This document shows, one piece after another, positions 1-5,121 of a stretch of DNA of 6,248 nucleotides (its first letter is position 1; each line of letters opens with the position of its first letter). The notes under the pieces were generated by a model that was not told where the DNA came from, made no database searches, and was given only the letters and a program-made list of their open reading frames with translations. The stretch lies in contig DEBN01000086.1 in the NCBI GenBank assembly GCA_002348825.1, forward strand, positions 1-6,248, in the 5' to 3' direction. The stretch is from Gammaproteobacteria bacterium UBA2955 (GTDB taxonomy: Bacteria > Pseudomonadota > Gammaproteobacteria > Pseudomonadales > Azotimanducaceae). A program made the translations under genes and the position numbers.

Positions 1-270
1 CTACACGCCGGCGCCCACGGTATCAAGGCCTTTCCAGCGGAGATGCTGACGCCCGCGGTGATTAAAAGCTGGAAGTCGGTATTACCGGCGGACTTGCCGG
101 TATTAGCGGTCGGCGGCATCACCCCTGCCAACGCCGCCAACTATTGGCAGGCCGGCGTAGCTGGCTTCGGTCTTGGCGGCGCACTGTACCAAGCCGGCAA
201 ATCACTCGAGGAGATCGCTCGCGACGCAGAAGGCTTTGTTACAACCCTGCGAGGCCTAACACAGCCTTAA
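1..270 (+). CDS. dgoA: 2-dehydro-3-deoxy-6-phosphogalactonate (KDPGal) aldolase, C-terminal part
   Basis: This is the last 89 residues of a class I aldolase; the frame is open from base 1, so the start lies upstream of the window and about half of the usual ~205 residues is missing. The family cleaves 2-dehydro-3-deoxy-6-phosphogalactonate to pyruvate and glyceraldehyde 3-phosphate in the cytoplasm, in the De Ley-Doudoroff route of galactonate/galactose breakdown. The visible IKAFPAE segment (codons at 22-42) carries the Schiff-base lysine (AAG at 25-27) of the KDPG/KDPGal aldolase family. It is followed by the AVGGITP strand and the GFGLGGALYQAG phosphate-binding turn. The GLG...LY form of that turn resembles E. 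coli DgoA more than Eda (KDPG aldolase), which is why I prefer KDPGal. It is probably the distal gene of a dgo operon to the left. Its TAA overlaps the stop of the convergent gene. Eda-type KDPG aldolase is the main alternative. Confidence 0.85.
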   Translation, partial: LHAGAHGIKAFPAEMLTPAVIKSWKSVLPADLPVLAVGGITPANAANYWQAGVAGFGLGGALYQAGKSLEEIARDAEGFVTTLRGLTQP

Positions 271-929
271 TCCTGTGGAACAGCATCGGGTGGGTTCACA
301 GCCGAACTGCGAACCGCCGCGCGCCAACTTAAACCCATCGCCACCAATCCGAGCGCCAGCCCCAGCAGCAGACGAGGATCACCCAGATGCATCCATGGAT
401 CTAGAGGAAACGCTATGGTTTTCCGCATAGCCGCGACCTTGAAATCGTGGGAGCCGGAAAACGCTGGATTCGTCGTAATGTCAAAAAAGTCGCGGCGGCT
501 GCGATAGCGCATCAATGCCCCCTGAGACCACCGCTCCATGCCCGGCGCGTTCATAAGATCCATAGCTCTGTTGGCAGCATCGCCGAAGAATACCGGATGG
601 CTGGCGCGTGCAAACAACGCAGGGTACATATACTGCATATACCGACCCAGCACATCACTACTGCTCTCGCCTGGCTCGACACCATCTACCTGCAGCGGCG
701 TCTCGTGCATATCGATCACGTTAACCATGGCGAAGTCATCGCCCGTATCTGCGCGCATAAATTGCTCGAGCATACGTTGCTGCTGCGGCGCTATACCTCG
801 CTGCTCGAAGTGAGCTAGGTATTGATCTATTTCTTGCTCGGTAAGCGGGCCGCCAAAAGACGTGTACCAACCGAAGAACAGCGCGTACAGCAAGCCGCAG
901 TTCAACCAAACCCAACGTGTCCGCGTCAC
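267..929 (-). CDS. Two-pass membrane protein with a DUF1330-like (dimeric alpha/beta barrel) core, function unknown
   Basis: I do not recognise a named gene. The 220-residue product has an N-terminal hydrophobic segment (about residues 6-25) after two arginines and a second one at about 186-204, with a short polar tail. The core between them, about 66-175, reads like the DUF1330/NIPSNAP-type ferredoxin fold: a strand (AMVNVI, 67-72), a PGES turn then a helix with RYMQYMYPAL (96-105), a strand near 112-116 (PVFFG), then ALMRYRSRRDFFDITTNP (138-155) and an ending near K164-P175. The RYRSRRDF pattern matches the Y-x-SRxxF signature I associate with that fold. The GTG start at 929 is the only in-frame choice before a stop at 945-947; GGAGGG at 933-938 precedes it by only 3 nt. 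It lies 59 bp behind the hotdog gene, so co-transcription with the acyl-CoA dehydrogenase is likely. The role is unknown; the fold call is by eye. Confidence 0.75.
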   Translation of the reverse strand: MTRTRWVWLNCGLLYALFFGWYTSFGGPLTEQEIDQYLAHFEQRGIAPQQQRMLEQFMRADTGDDFAMVNVIDMHETPLQVDGVEPGESSSDVLGRYMQYMYPALFARASHPVFFGDAANRAMDLMNAPGMERWSQGALMRYRSRRDFFDITTNPAFSGSHDFKVAAMRKTIAFPLDPWMHLGDPRLLLGLALGLVAMGLSWRAAVRSSAVNPPDAVPQD

Positions 930-955
930 AAGCCCTCCAACAATCTACATTTTGG

Positions 956-971
956 GCGGATAGTAATCCGC
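956..971. repeat. Short perfect inverted repeat between the hotdog and membrane-protein genes
   Basis: GCGGAT and ATCCGC (956-961 and 966-971) form a 6-bp stem with a 4-base loop, 17 bp after the hotdog stop. No T-run follows on the minus strand, so it is not a standard terminator. It may be an intercistronic mRNA hairpin or chance. Confidence 0.35.
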
Positions 972-988
972 ACAACCGCCGGACGCCA

Positions 989-1840
989 TTATTCAGCGTA
1001 AGCTGGCGACGACGCTTTCATACAACGCGACTGCATGAGCATAGTCGCGACCTTGGCGCCCTCATAATCAAACGCTTCGGTCTCGTACCAGACATACTCC
1101 GTCTGCGGACTCTGCCCCACACACAACACTTTGCTGGTGAGACGATAGTCACGGTTCATAAGCAACGGGCCACTATGGAAACTAATCTCAATGGCGCCGA
1201 AAAGCCCGACCATTTCACCTAAGTAGGGCCTCATGCCTTGCATTGGGTAGGCCCACAAAAACTCTATAACAGTCGCCGGTGCCGCAACCGGCTCACCCCA
1301 GGGTGACCCATGACGGTACCAATCCAAAGGGTCGCTGATGACTTGACTGTCAAAGCGTTCAAACTGCTTAACCGGCGAGGTGTGGACGTCGTACTCGCCC
1401 AGCGATAACCCCGCATGCAGACGATGCAAAATGCGCAGTTCTGAGGGATCACACGCTCGAAAATCTTTGTTGCGCAGTTCCGTGCTTAAATGCTCACCGA
1501 CCGACGCTGTGCCGGTGGCTACCAGCATGCCATCCTCACGTTCCATCCAGACCTTGATGGAATTTGCCCCCGCCCTGGGTTGTTCAGCGAACACTTGAAC
1601 TCTTTCCTGATCAATGGTCGCGTTCTTAAAGTTCAAGGACAAATTACCGCGCTCAAACCATTCATTGCCAAATATTTTCACTAATAACGGCGGAAATTGG
1701 TTCATATGCACGTCGCCGGCGACTGTGCCACCGCGAAACCCGAGCTTCTCTGCGGTGGCGTCATCATGAATACTGCCCTCGCCTTCATCCGCCGACCAAT
1801 TTCGAGCGGCCCAAATAGGCCCGGTAACGACTTCTGTCAT
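989..1840 (-). CDS. MaoC-like double-hotdog protein (putative acyl-CoA hydratase/dehydratase or thioester-binding protein)
   Basis: The 283-residue product fits two hotdog domains in one chain. The first half contains IHDDATAEKLGFRGGTVAG (residues 24-42), which lines up with the hydratase-2 motif of MaoC/PhaJ enzymes (N-P-I-H-x-D-x-x-A...GF-x-G-x-xAHG), with His25 as the likely catalytic His. The second half (about 205-275) has a hotdog-like helix and strands, including AIEISFHSGPLLMNRDY. Relatives hydrate enoyl-CoA or dehydrate hydroxyacyl-CoA thioesters. The oddity is that the Asp usually five residues before the His is Gly20 here, with only D18, E19 and E21 nearby, and the usual AHG is AGD. 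Activity may therefore differ or be lost. It follows the acyl-CoA dehydrogenase by 35 bp with a strong AGGAGGAGG ribosome site, the order expected for successive beta-oxidation-type steps. Alternatives are a thioesterase-like or non-catalytic CoA-binding protein. Family call firm, reaction uncertain. Confidence 0.8.
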   Translation of the reverse strand: MTEVVTGPIWAARNWSADEGEGSIHDDATAEKLGFRGGTVAGDVHMNQFPPLLVKIFGNEWFERGNLSLNFKNATIDQERVQVFAEQPRAGANSIKVWMEREDGMLVATGTASVGEHLSTELRNKDFRACDPSELRILHRLHAGLSLGEYDVHTSPVKQFERFDSQVISDPLDWYRHGSPWGEPVAAPATVIEFLWAYPMQGMRPYLGEMVGLFGAIEISFHSGPLLMNRDYRLTSKVLCVGQSPQTEYVWYETEAFDYEGAKVATMLMQSRCMKASSPAYAE

Positions 1841-1841
1841 G

Positions 1842-1852
1842 CTCCTCCTCCT
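1842..1852 (-). promoter_or_regulatory. Strong ribosome binding site of the hotdog gene
   Basis: Read on the minus strand this is AGGAGGAGGAG, an extended match to the Shine-Dalgarno consensus just upstream of the ATG at 1840-1838. It fixes the start of the hotdog gene. It is much stronger than the sites of its neighbours, suggesting the hotdog protein may be made in more copies than the dehydrogenase from the same mRNA. Confidence 0.75.
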
Positions 1853-1875
1853 GAGTTTTTCAAACTTGCTTTAGC

Positions 1876-3072
1876 TTAATCGGGCAACCCTAAGACTCGC
1901 TTGGCGATAATATTGAGTTGCACTTCGTTCGATCCGCCAGCGATTGAGATCGACTTCGCTTCCAGCCATAACCGACACATAGCGATCTCCTCATCCGTAA
2001 ACGCATCGCCCTGCCAACCAACTCCCTGAGACCCTCGTATCCGCAATTGTGCTTCGAGCTGAGCTTCGACGTAGTTGGCCTCCACATACTTAAAGATCGA
2101 GGTGGCGGCTCCGGGCGTATCCGCCTCGGTTTCCTGCACAGCGCGTTGCTGGGTCAACACGAAACTACGCCGTAACATCTCGATATCGATTAAGTCGCGA
2201 CGCAGTCGCGAGTCCGTGGATCTGAGCATCGCGCTGTAATGCCGCAACAACTCGGGCATCGGCAGCGCCGGTTTTATGCGCTGCATCGCACCAGCTGTAT
2301 CGGCGCTGGCTAGGGCCGCCAAACCAGAGCGTTCGTGCTGCAATAAGCGCTTACCCACGGTCCAGCCGTGATTTAGCTTGCCGATTAGATTGCTCTTGGG
2401 AATACGTACGTTGTCAAAGAACGTCTGGCAAAACGGCGACGCGCCGTTAATCATTTCGATAGGCCGCGTGCTGACACCGGAACTGTCCATAGAAAACACG
2501 ACAAAACTAATGCCCTCATGTTTCGGGACATCTCGATCGGTGCGCACTAAACAAAACATCCAATCCGCATGATTCGCACCCGAGGTCCAGATCTTTGCCC
2601 CATTTAAAATAAAGTGATCGCCGTGGTCCTCGGCGTAACTCTGCAAGCCGGCCAGATCAGAACCCGCCCCTGGCTCGCTGTACCCCTGACACCACGCCAC
2701 TTCGCCTCGAGCGATGGGCGGCAAATGTTCACGCTTTTGCGCGGCGGTCCCATATTCCAAGAGCGTCGGCCCAATCATGGACACCCCCATACCGCCTAAT
2801 GGCGGCCGCGCTTGAATGCGTTGCAGTTCATCCAGCAACACCAAAAATTCCTCTTTAGCTAAGCCCGCGCCGCCGTACTCCTGCGGCCAAGTAGGCACGG
2901 TCCAACCTCTCTCGGCCATGCGCTCCAGCCATACATAGGCGTCCGGATTCGTGCTGCGGCGTTTATGCCCGCCAGCAATGTCTTCGCCGGGGACCATGCG
3001 TGTCCGCATCGACGGCGGGCAATTACTGTCGAGCCAGTCTCTGGTTTCCGCTCGAAACTGCTGCAAATCCAT
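1876..3072 (-). CDS. Acyl-CoA dehydrogenase (FAD-dependent, FadE/ACAD family)
   Basis: This is a complete 398-residue acyl-CoA dehydrogenase of normal family length. The family oxidises an acyl-CoA to the trans-2-enoyl-CoA using FAD, passing electrons to electron-transfer flavoprotein in the cytoplasm. The N-terminal helical domain includes TVPTWPQEYGGAGL (58-71). The middle beta domain has the signature CQGYSEPGAGSDLA (128-141) and AKIWTSGANHADW (159-171), which contact FAD and substrate. The C-terminal helical domain ends in AGGSNEVQLNIIAKRVLGLP (378-397). The Glu that serves as base in medium-chain dehydrogenase (EGTS motif) is Gly379 here, but Glu247 (HERSGL) sits where isovaleryl-CoA dehydrogenase and some steroid side-chain FadEs carry theirs. 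This suggests a branched, bulky or otherwise unusual acyl-CoA, but the substrate cannot be named. It is the first gene of the minus-strand unit, with the hotdog gene 35 bp downstream. The ATG at 3072 follows a G-rich stretch (3085-3092) at a long spacing. Confidence 0.93.
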   Translation of the reverse strand: MDLQQFRAETRDWLDSNCPPSMRTRMVPGEDIAGGHKRRSTNPDAYVWLERMAERGWTVPTWPQEYGGAGLAKEEFLVLLDELQRIQARPPLGGMGVSMIGPTLLEYGTAAQKREHLPPIARGEVAWCQGYSEPGAGSDLAGLQSYAEDHGDHFILNGAKIWTSGANHADWMFCLVRTDRDVPKHEGISFVVFSMDSSGVSTRPIEMINGASPFCQTFFDNVRIPKSNLIGKLNHGWTVGKRLLQHERSGLAALASADTAGAMQRIKPALPMPELLRHYSAMLRSTDSRLRRDLIDIEMLRRSFVLTQQRAVQETEADTPGAATSIFKYVEANYVEAQLEAQLRIRGSQGVGWQGDAFTDEEIAMCRLWLEAKSISIAGGSNEVQLNIIAKRVLGLPD

Positions 3073-3144
3073 AGTCGTTGGCCATCCCCCCGAGAGTCTT
3101 AATCCATATCGCCGGATACGTTCATCGCCAGCACGTTACTTAGT

Positions 3145-3153
3145 CTTATACCA
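3145..3153 (-). promoter_or_regulatory. Candidate extended -10 element for the acyl-CoA dehydrogenase unit
   Basis: On the minus strand the bases read TGGTATAAG, i.e. TG-n-TATAAG, one mismatch from the extended -10 consensus. No convincing -35 lies 16-18 bp upstream, which extended -10 promoters tolerate. The match is by eye only. Confidence 0.4.
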
Positions 3154-3169
3154 CAGTCCCAGACCGACG

Positions 3170-3199
3170 TTCGCCAGACTCACTCAGTCGATCTAGAAT
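3170..3199 (+). promoter_or_regulatory. Candidate sigma70-like promoter for the sulfite dehydrogenase unit
   Basis: TAGAAT at 3194-3199 matches the -10 consensus in five of six positions. TTCGCC at 3170-3175 is a weak -35 at 18 bp spacing. The predicted transcript would start about 20-25 nt before the ATG. The weak -35 would suit an activator-dependent promoter, but this is a guess. Confidence 0.25.
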
Positions 3200-3218
3200 G
3201 AGGCCACGCTTACGAAGC

Positions 3219-3226
3219 GGGGGGAG
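3219..3226 (+). promoter_or_regulatory. Ribosome binding site of the molybdenum oxidoreductase gene
   Basis: The run GGGGGGAG ends only 2 nt before the ATG at 3229, unusually close. An in-frame stop (TGA, 3199-3201) and no other start codon between it and the ATG fix the start, since the next in-frame ATG (codon 29) would remove the twin-arginine motif. Confidence 0.5.
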
Positions 3227-3228
3227 CC

Positions 3229-4479
3229 ATGAAATCTAAACAGCAAACGCACTTTAAACGCCGGCAATTTTTACGTAATGGCAGCGTAGCTTCGTTGAGC
3301 GCGCTACTCGGCATGCGCATCCCCTACTTGCCGTTACTGCCTGCCGGACTTACACCGGTCGGGCTTACCCACGCAGCACAGACCGCGGTCATTCCAGAAA
3401 AACCGGGCCTCGTAGTGCTCAACGACAGGCCCATAAATGCCGAAACCCCGGCGCATCTGTTAGACGACATCATCACACCGGCATCGCGAATGTTTGTCCG
3501 CAATAATGGTGTACCGCCGCAAATCACCGCTGCGCAGGCCGTCGAGTGGACTATAAGTATCGGCGGCGAATCCTGCGTACACCCAACCGAATTTTCACTG
3601 CGCGAGCTGAAGCAAAAGTTTCAACACCATACCTACCAGTTACAGCTGGAGTGCGGCGGCAACGGGCGCAGTGAATTCTTTCCACCGGCAAGCGGCAACC
3701 AATGGACCACAGGGGCCATCAGCTGTGCGCAATGGACGGGTGTGCGTCTACGCGATGTCTTACAGCACTGCGGGATTGCCGACAGCGCGGTCTACATCGG
3801 CTACAACGCAGCAGACACGCACCTTAGCGGCGACCCGAACAAGGCCCCAATCTCGCGTGGAGTACCCATGCATAAGGCGCTAGAAGACGAAACCTTAATC
3901 GCTTGGGCGCTCAATGGCGCGGATATTCCACCCCTGCACGGCTATCCGCTGCGCCTGATCTGCAGCGGTTGGCCAGCCTCAGCCTCGGGCAAATGGTTGA
4001 ACGAGATCCTTATCCGCGACCGGGTTCACGACGGCGCAAAAATGACGGGCAGCGCCTATCGCGTGCCTTGCGCGCCGACTGCACCCGGCAACCCTGTAGC
4101 GGATTCGCAAATGTGCATCATTCAGTCCATGCCGGTGAAATCCTTAATTACCTTTCCCAAGTCCGGCATCCAACAGACTCTAGCTACCCCACTGAACCTG
4201 CGCGGCCACGCCTGGGCGGGCGACCGCTCTGTCAGTGCCGTTGCCGTTTCCATTGACTTCGGAGCATCCTGGCAACGCTGCGAGCTGCAGCCAGCGGTCA
4301 ATCGATTGGCATGGCAACAGTGGTCGACAAAAGTGACGTTTCCCCAAACGGGTTACTTCGAAATTTGGGCGCGTGCCACCGACAATAAGGGCGAAAGCCA
4401 ACCAATGGTGGTGCCTGGCTGGAACCCAAAGGGCTATTTAAATAACGCCTGTCATCGTATCGCCGTGGCCGTGGTGTAA
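3229..4479 (+). CDS. sorA: Periplasmic molybdopterin sulfite oxidase/dehydrogenase, SorA/SoxC-like
   Basis: The 416-residue product belongs to the sulfite oxidase family of molybdenum enzymes. Relatives oxidise sulfite to sulfate in the periplasm and pass electrons to cytochrome c. A Tat signal is visible (KRRQFLR, 10-16, then a hydrophobic stretch to about residue 50; likely cleavage in THAAQTA, 47-53), as expected for a protein exported folded with its cofactor. The molybdopterin domain contains Cys142 in LECGGNGRSEF (140-150), the molybdenum ligand; Arg91 in FVRNNG, matching the active-site Arg; and Tyr277 in GSAYRVP, spaced from Cys142 as the catalytic Tyr is in SorA and chicken sulfite oxidase. 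The C-terminal Mo-co dimerisation domain is marked by AWAGDRSVSAVAVSIDFGASW. An Asn (93) stands where SorA and vertebrate enzymes have His. The cytochrome gene starts 2 bp after the stop, so a SorAB pair is the best reading; SoxC of the SoxCD complex, or another Mo-co substrate, is the alternative. Confidence 0.87.
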   Translation: MKSKQQTHFKRRQFLRNGSVASLSALLGMRIPYLPLLPAGLTPVGLTHAAQTAVIPEKPGLVVLNDRPINAETPAHLLDDIITPASRMFVRNNGVPPQITAAQAVEWTISIGGESCVHPTEFSLRELKQKFQHHTYQLQLECGGNGRSEFFPPASGNQWTTGAISCAQWTGVRLRDVLQHCGIADSAVYIGYNAADTHLSGDPNKAPISRGVPMHKALEDETLIAWALNGADIPPLHGYPLRLICSGWPASASGKWLNEILIRDRVHDGAKMTGSAYRVPCAPTAPGNPVADSQMCIIQSMPVKSLITFPKSGIQQTLATPLNLRGHAWAGDRSVSAVAVSIDFGASWQRCELQPAVNRLAWQQWSTKVTFPQTGYFEIWARATDNKGESQPMVVPGWNPKGYLNNACHRIAVAVV

Positions 4480-4481
4480 AC

Positions 4482-4850
4482 GTGCAGGGTTTCTTAATCG
4501 TTATAGCTGCTCTTTGCAGCCTATCGGTAGCCGCTGATATCGTGGATGAACGCACCGGCTTAATCAAAGACGGTGCATGGCAATTAGTCGCCGCACACTG
4601 CGGCAATTGTCATTCCCTGCAGCTGGTAACCGGAAATCGGGGCGACCGGCGCATTTGGCTGGAAACAATTCGCTGGATGCAGGCACGGCAAAATCTTTGG
4701 CAATTAGACGCGCAAACCGAAGATCAGATTCTGACCTATCTGGCAAAAAACTATCCGGCAACAGCGCCACGGCGCCGCAAACCTCTGGCACCACACTTGC
4801 TGCCCAAAACCAACCGCAATCTCTTAGTTGAACCAGAGACCGGCTTTTAG
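4482..4850 (+). CDS. sorB: Monoheme cytochrome c, SorB-like subunit of sulfite dehydrogenase
   Basis: A small secreted c-type cytochrome of 122 residues. The N-terminus is hydrophobic (about 3-17) with likely cleavage after SVA or SVAA, so the mature protein is periplasmic. There is one heme site, CGNCH (40-44), with Met66 in IRWMQ as the probable second axial ligand; that spacing is typical of the short SorB-like fold. The preceding TGLIKDGAWQLVAAHC and following SLQLVTGNRGDRRIWLETI resemble sulfite dehydrogenase cytochrome subunits. It should take electrons from the molybdenum subunit, whose gene ends 2 bp upstream, and hand them to cytochrome c or a terminal oxidase. A tail of about 26 residues after the heme domain (from about 97) begins RRRKP and is Pro-rich. 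The start is uncertain: GTG at 4482 has no clear ribosome site and gives a signal peptide with no Lys/Arg; see findings. The gene ends in adjacent TAG TGA. Diheme SoxD is excluded, since only one CxxCH is present. Confidence 0.85.
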   Translation: MQGFLIVIAALCSLSVAADIVDERTGLIKDGAWQLVAAHCGNCHSLQLVTGNRGDRRIWLETIRWMQARQNLWQLDAQTEDQILTYLAKNYPATAPRRRKPLAPHLLPKTNRNLLVEPETGF

Positions 4851-4894
4851 TGACATACTCATTCTTTACCAACGCCTCCAGCACATCGCCAATT

Positions 4895-4898
4895 AGGA
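4895..4898 (+). promoter_or_regulatory. Ribosome binding site of the 71-residue protein gene
   Basis: AGGA lies 7 nt before the ATG at 4906, ordinary Shine-Dalgarno spacing. It supports translation of the small reading frame from that ATG. Confidence 0.55.
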
Positions 4899-4905
4899 CA
4901 AGCAC

Positions 4906-5121
4906 ATGAGCAAATACGCCCTAGCAAAAGAACTACTCACCAGCGGCTACGAGCAAGGCAAGGCGCTGAGTCTTGACGAAGCAGATATAGCCGAAGTCGT
5001 GATCACGTCAGCAATTCAGGAATTGATTCGCGTTAAAGGCGCCGCTTATGCGAAGGACTTTTTGCGTTACGAGACAGATTCGGTGTCAGATAAAGGTGTT
5101 TTCGAAATTCAACGCCGCTAA
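4906..5121 (+). CDS. Small soluble protein of unknown function (71 residues)
   Basis: I do not recognise this protein. It is highly charged, has no signal peptide, membrane segment, Cys or His, and looks mainly helical: a helix at about 2-18 (KYALAKELLTSGYEQGKAL), a probable helix at 23-52 (DEADIAEVVITSAIQELI...AYAKDFL) and a short polar tail. That suggests a small cytoplasmic helical-bundle or adaptor-like protein. It follows the cytochrome gene by 55 bp in the same direction with a sound AGGA site, so it could be the last gene of the sulfite dehydrogenase unit, but a cytoplasmic protein has no evident job in a periplasmic enzyme. Acceptance as a real gene rests on its ribosome site, its fit between neighbours and its ordinary amino-acid composition. 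Its TAA overlaps the TAG of the convergent MATE gene by two bases. Confidence 0.7.
   Translation: MSKYALAKELLTSGYEQGKALSLDEADIAEVVITSAIQELIRVKGAAYAKDFLRYETDSVSDKGVFEIQRR

Larger units (their letters stand above)
3073..3228. promoter_or_regulatory. Divergent intergenic promoter region (acyl-CoA dehydrogenase unit / sulfite dehydrogenase unit)
   Basis: These 156 bp lie between two divergently read units and must hold both promoters unless one is read through. On the minus strand, 3153-3145 reads TGGTATAAG, an extended -10 (TGnTATAAT with one mismatch) without a good -35; it would give a leader of roughly 65 nt to the dehydrogenase ATG. On the plus strand, TAGAAT at 3194-3199 is a 5/6 match to a -10, with a poor -35 candidate (TTCGCC, 3170-3175), giving a leader of about 20-25 nt. 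The region also has a 7-bp direct repeat AGTCTTA (3095-3101 and 3142-3148) and CCAGAC twice (3159-3164, 3174-3179), which could be operator half-sites or chance. No riboswitch-like structure is evident. Confidence 0.45.

Noticed and set aside
447..818. Long plus-strand open frames opposite the membrane-protein gene (also 538-813)
   Set aside because: They lie wholly antisense to a gene with clear membrane segments and fold signature, have low-complexity Cys/Arg/His-rich translations and no ribosome site.
917..1222. A 101-codon plus-strand frame over the end of the hotdog gene
   Set aside because: Its translation shows no recognisable motif, it is antisense to the conserved second hotdog domain and it lacks a convincing Shine-Dalgarno.
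4509..4520. Possible lipoprotein signal around Cys12 of the cytochrome
   Set aside because: The residues before the Cys (AAL) do not fit a lipobox, which needs a small residue at -1; a Sec signal cut near SVAA fits better.
4298..4606. Minus-strand frames across the sorA/sorB junction (also 4564-4905)
   Set aside because: They overlap two well-supported genes including the heme site, and their translations look like shadow reading frames.
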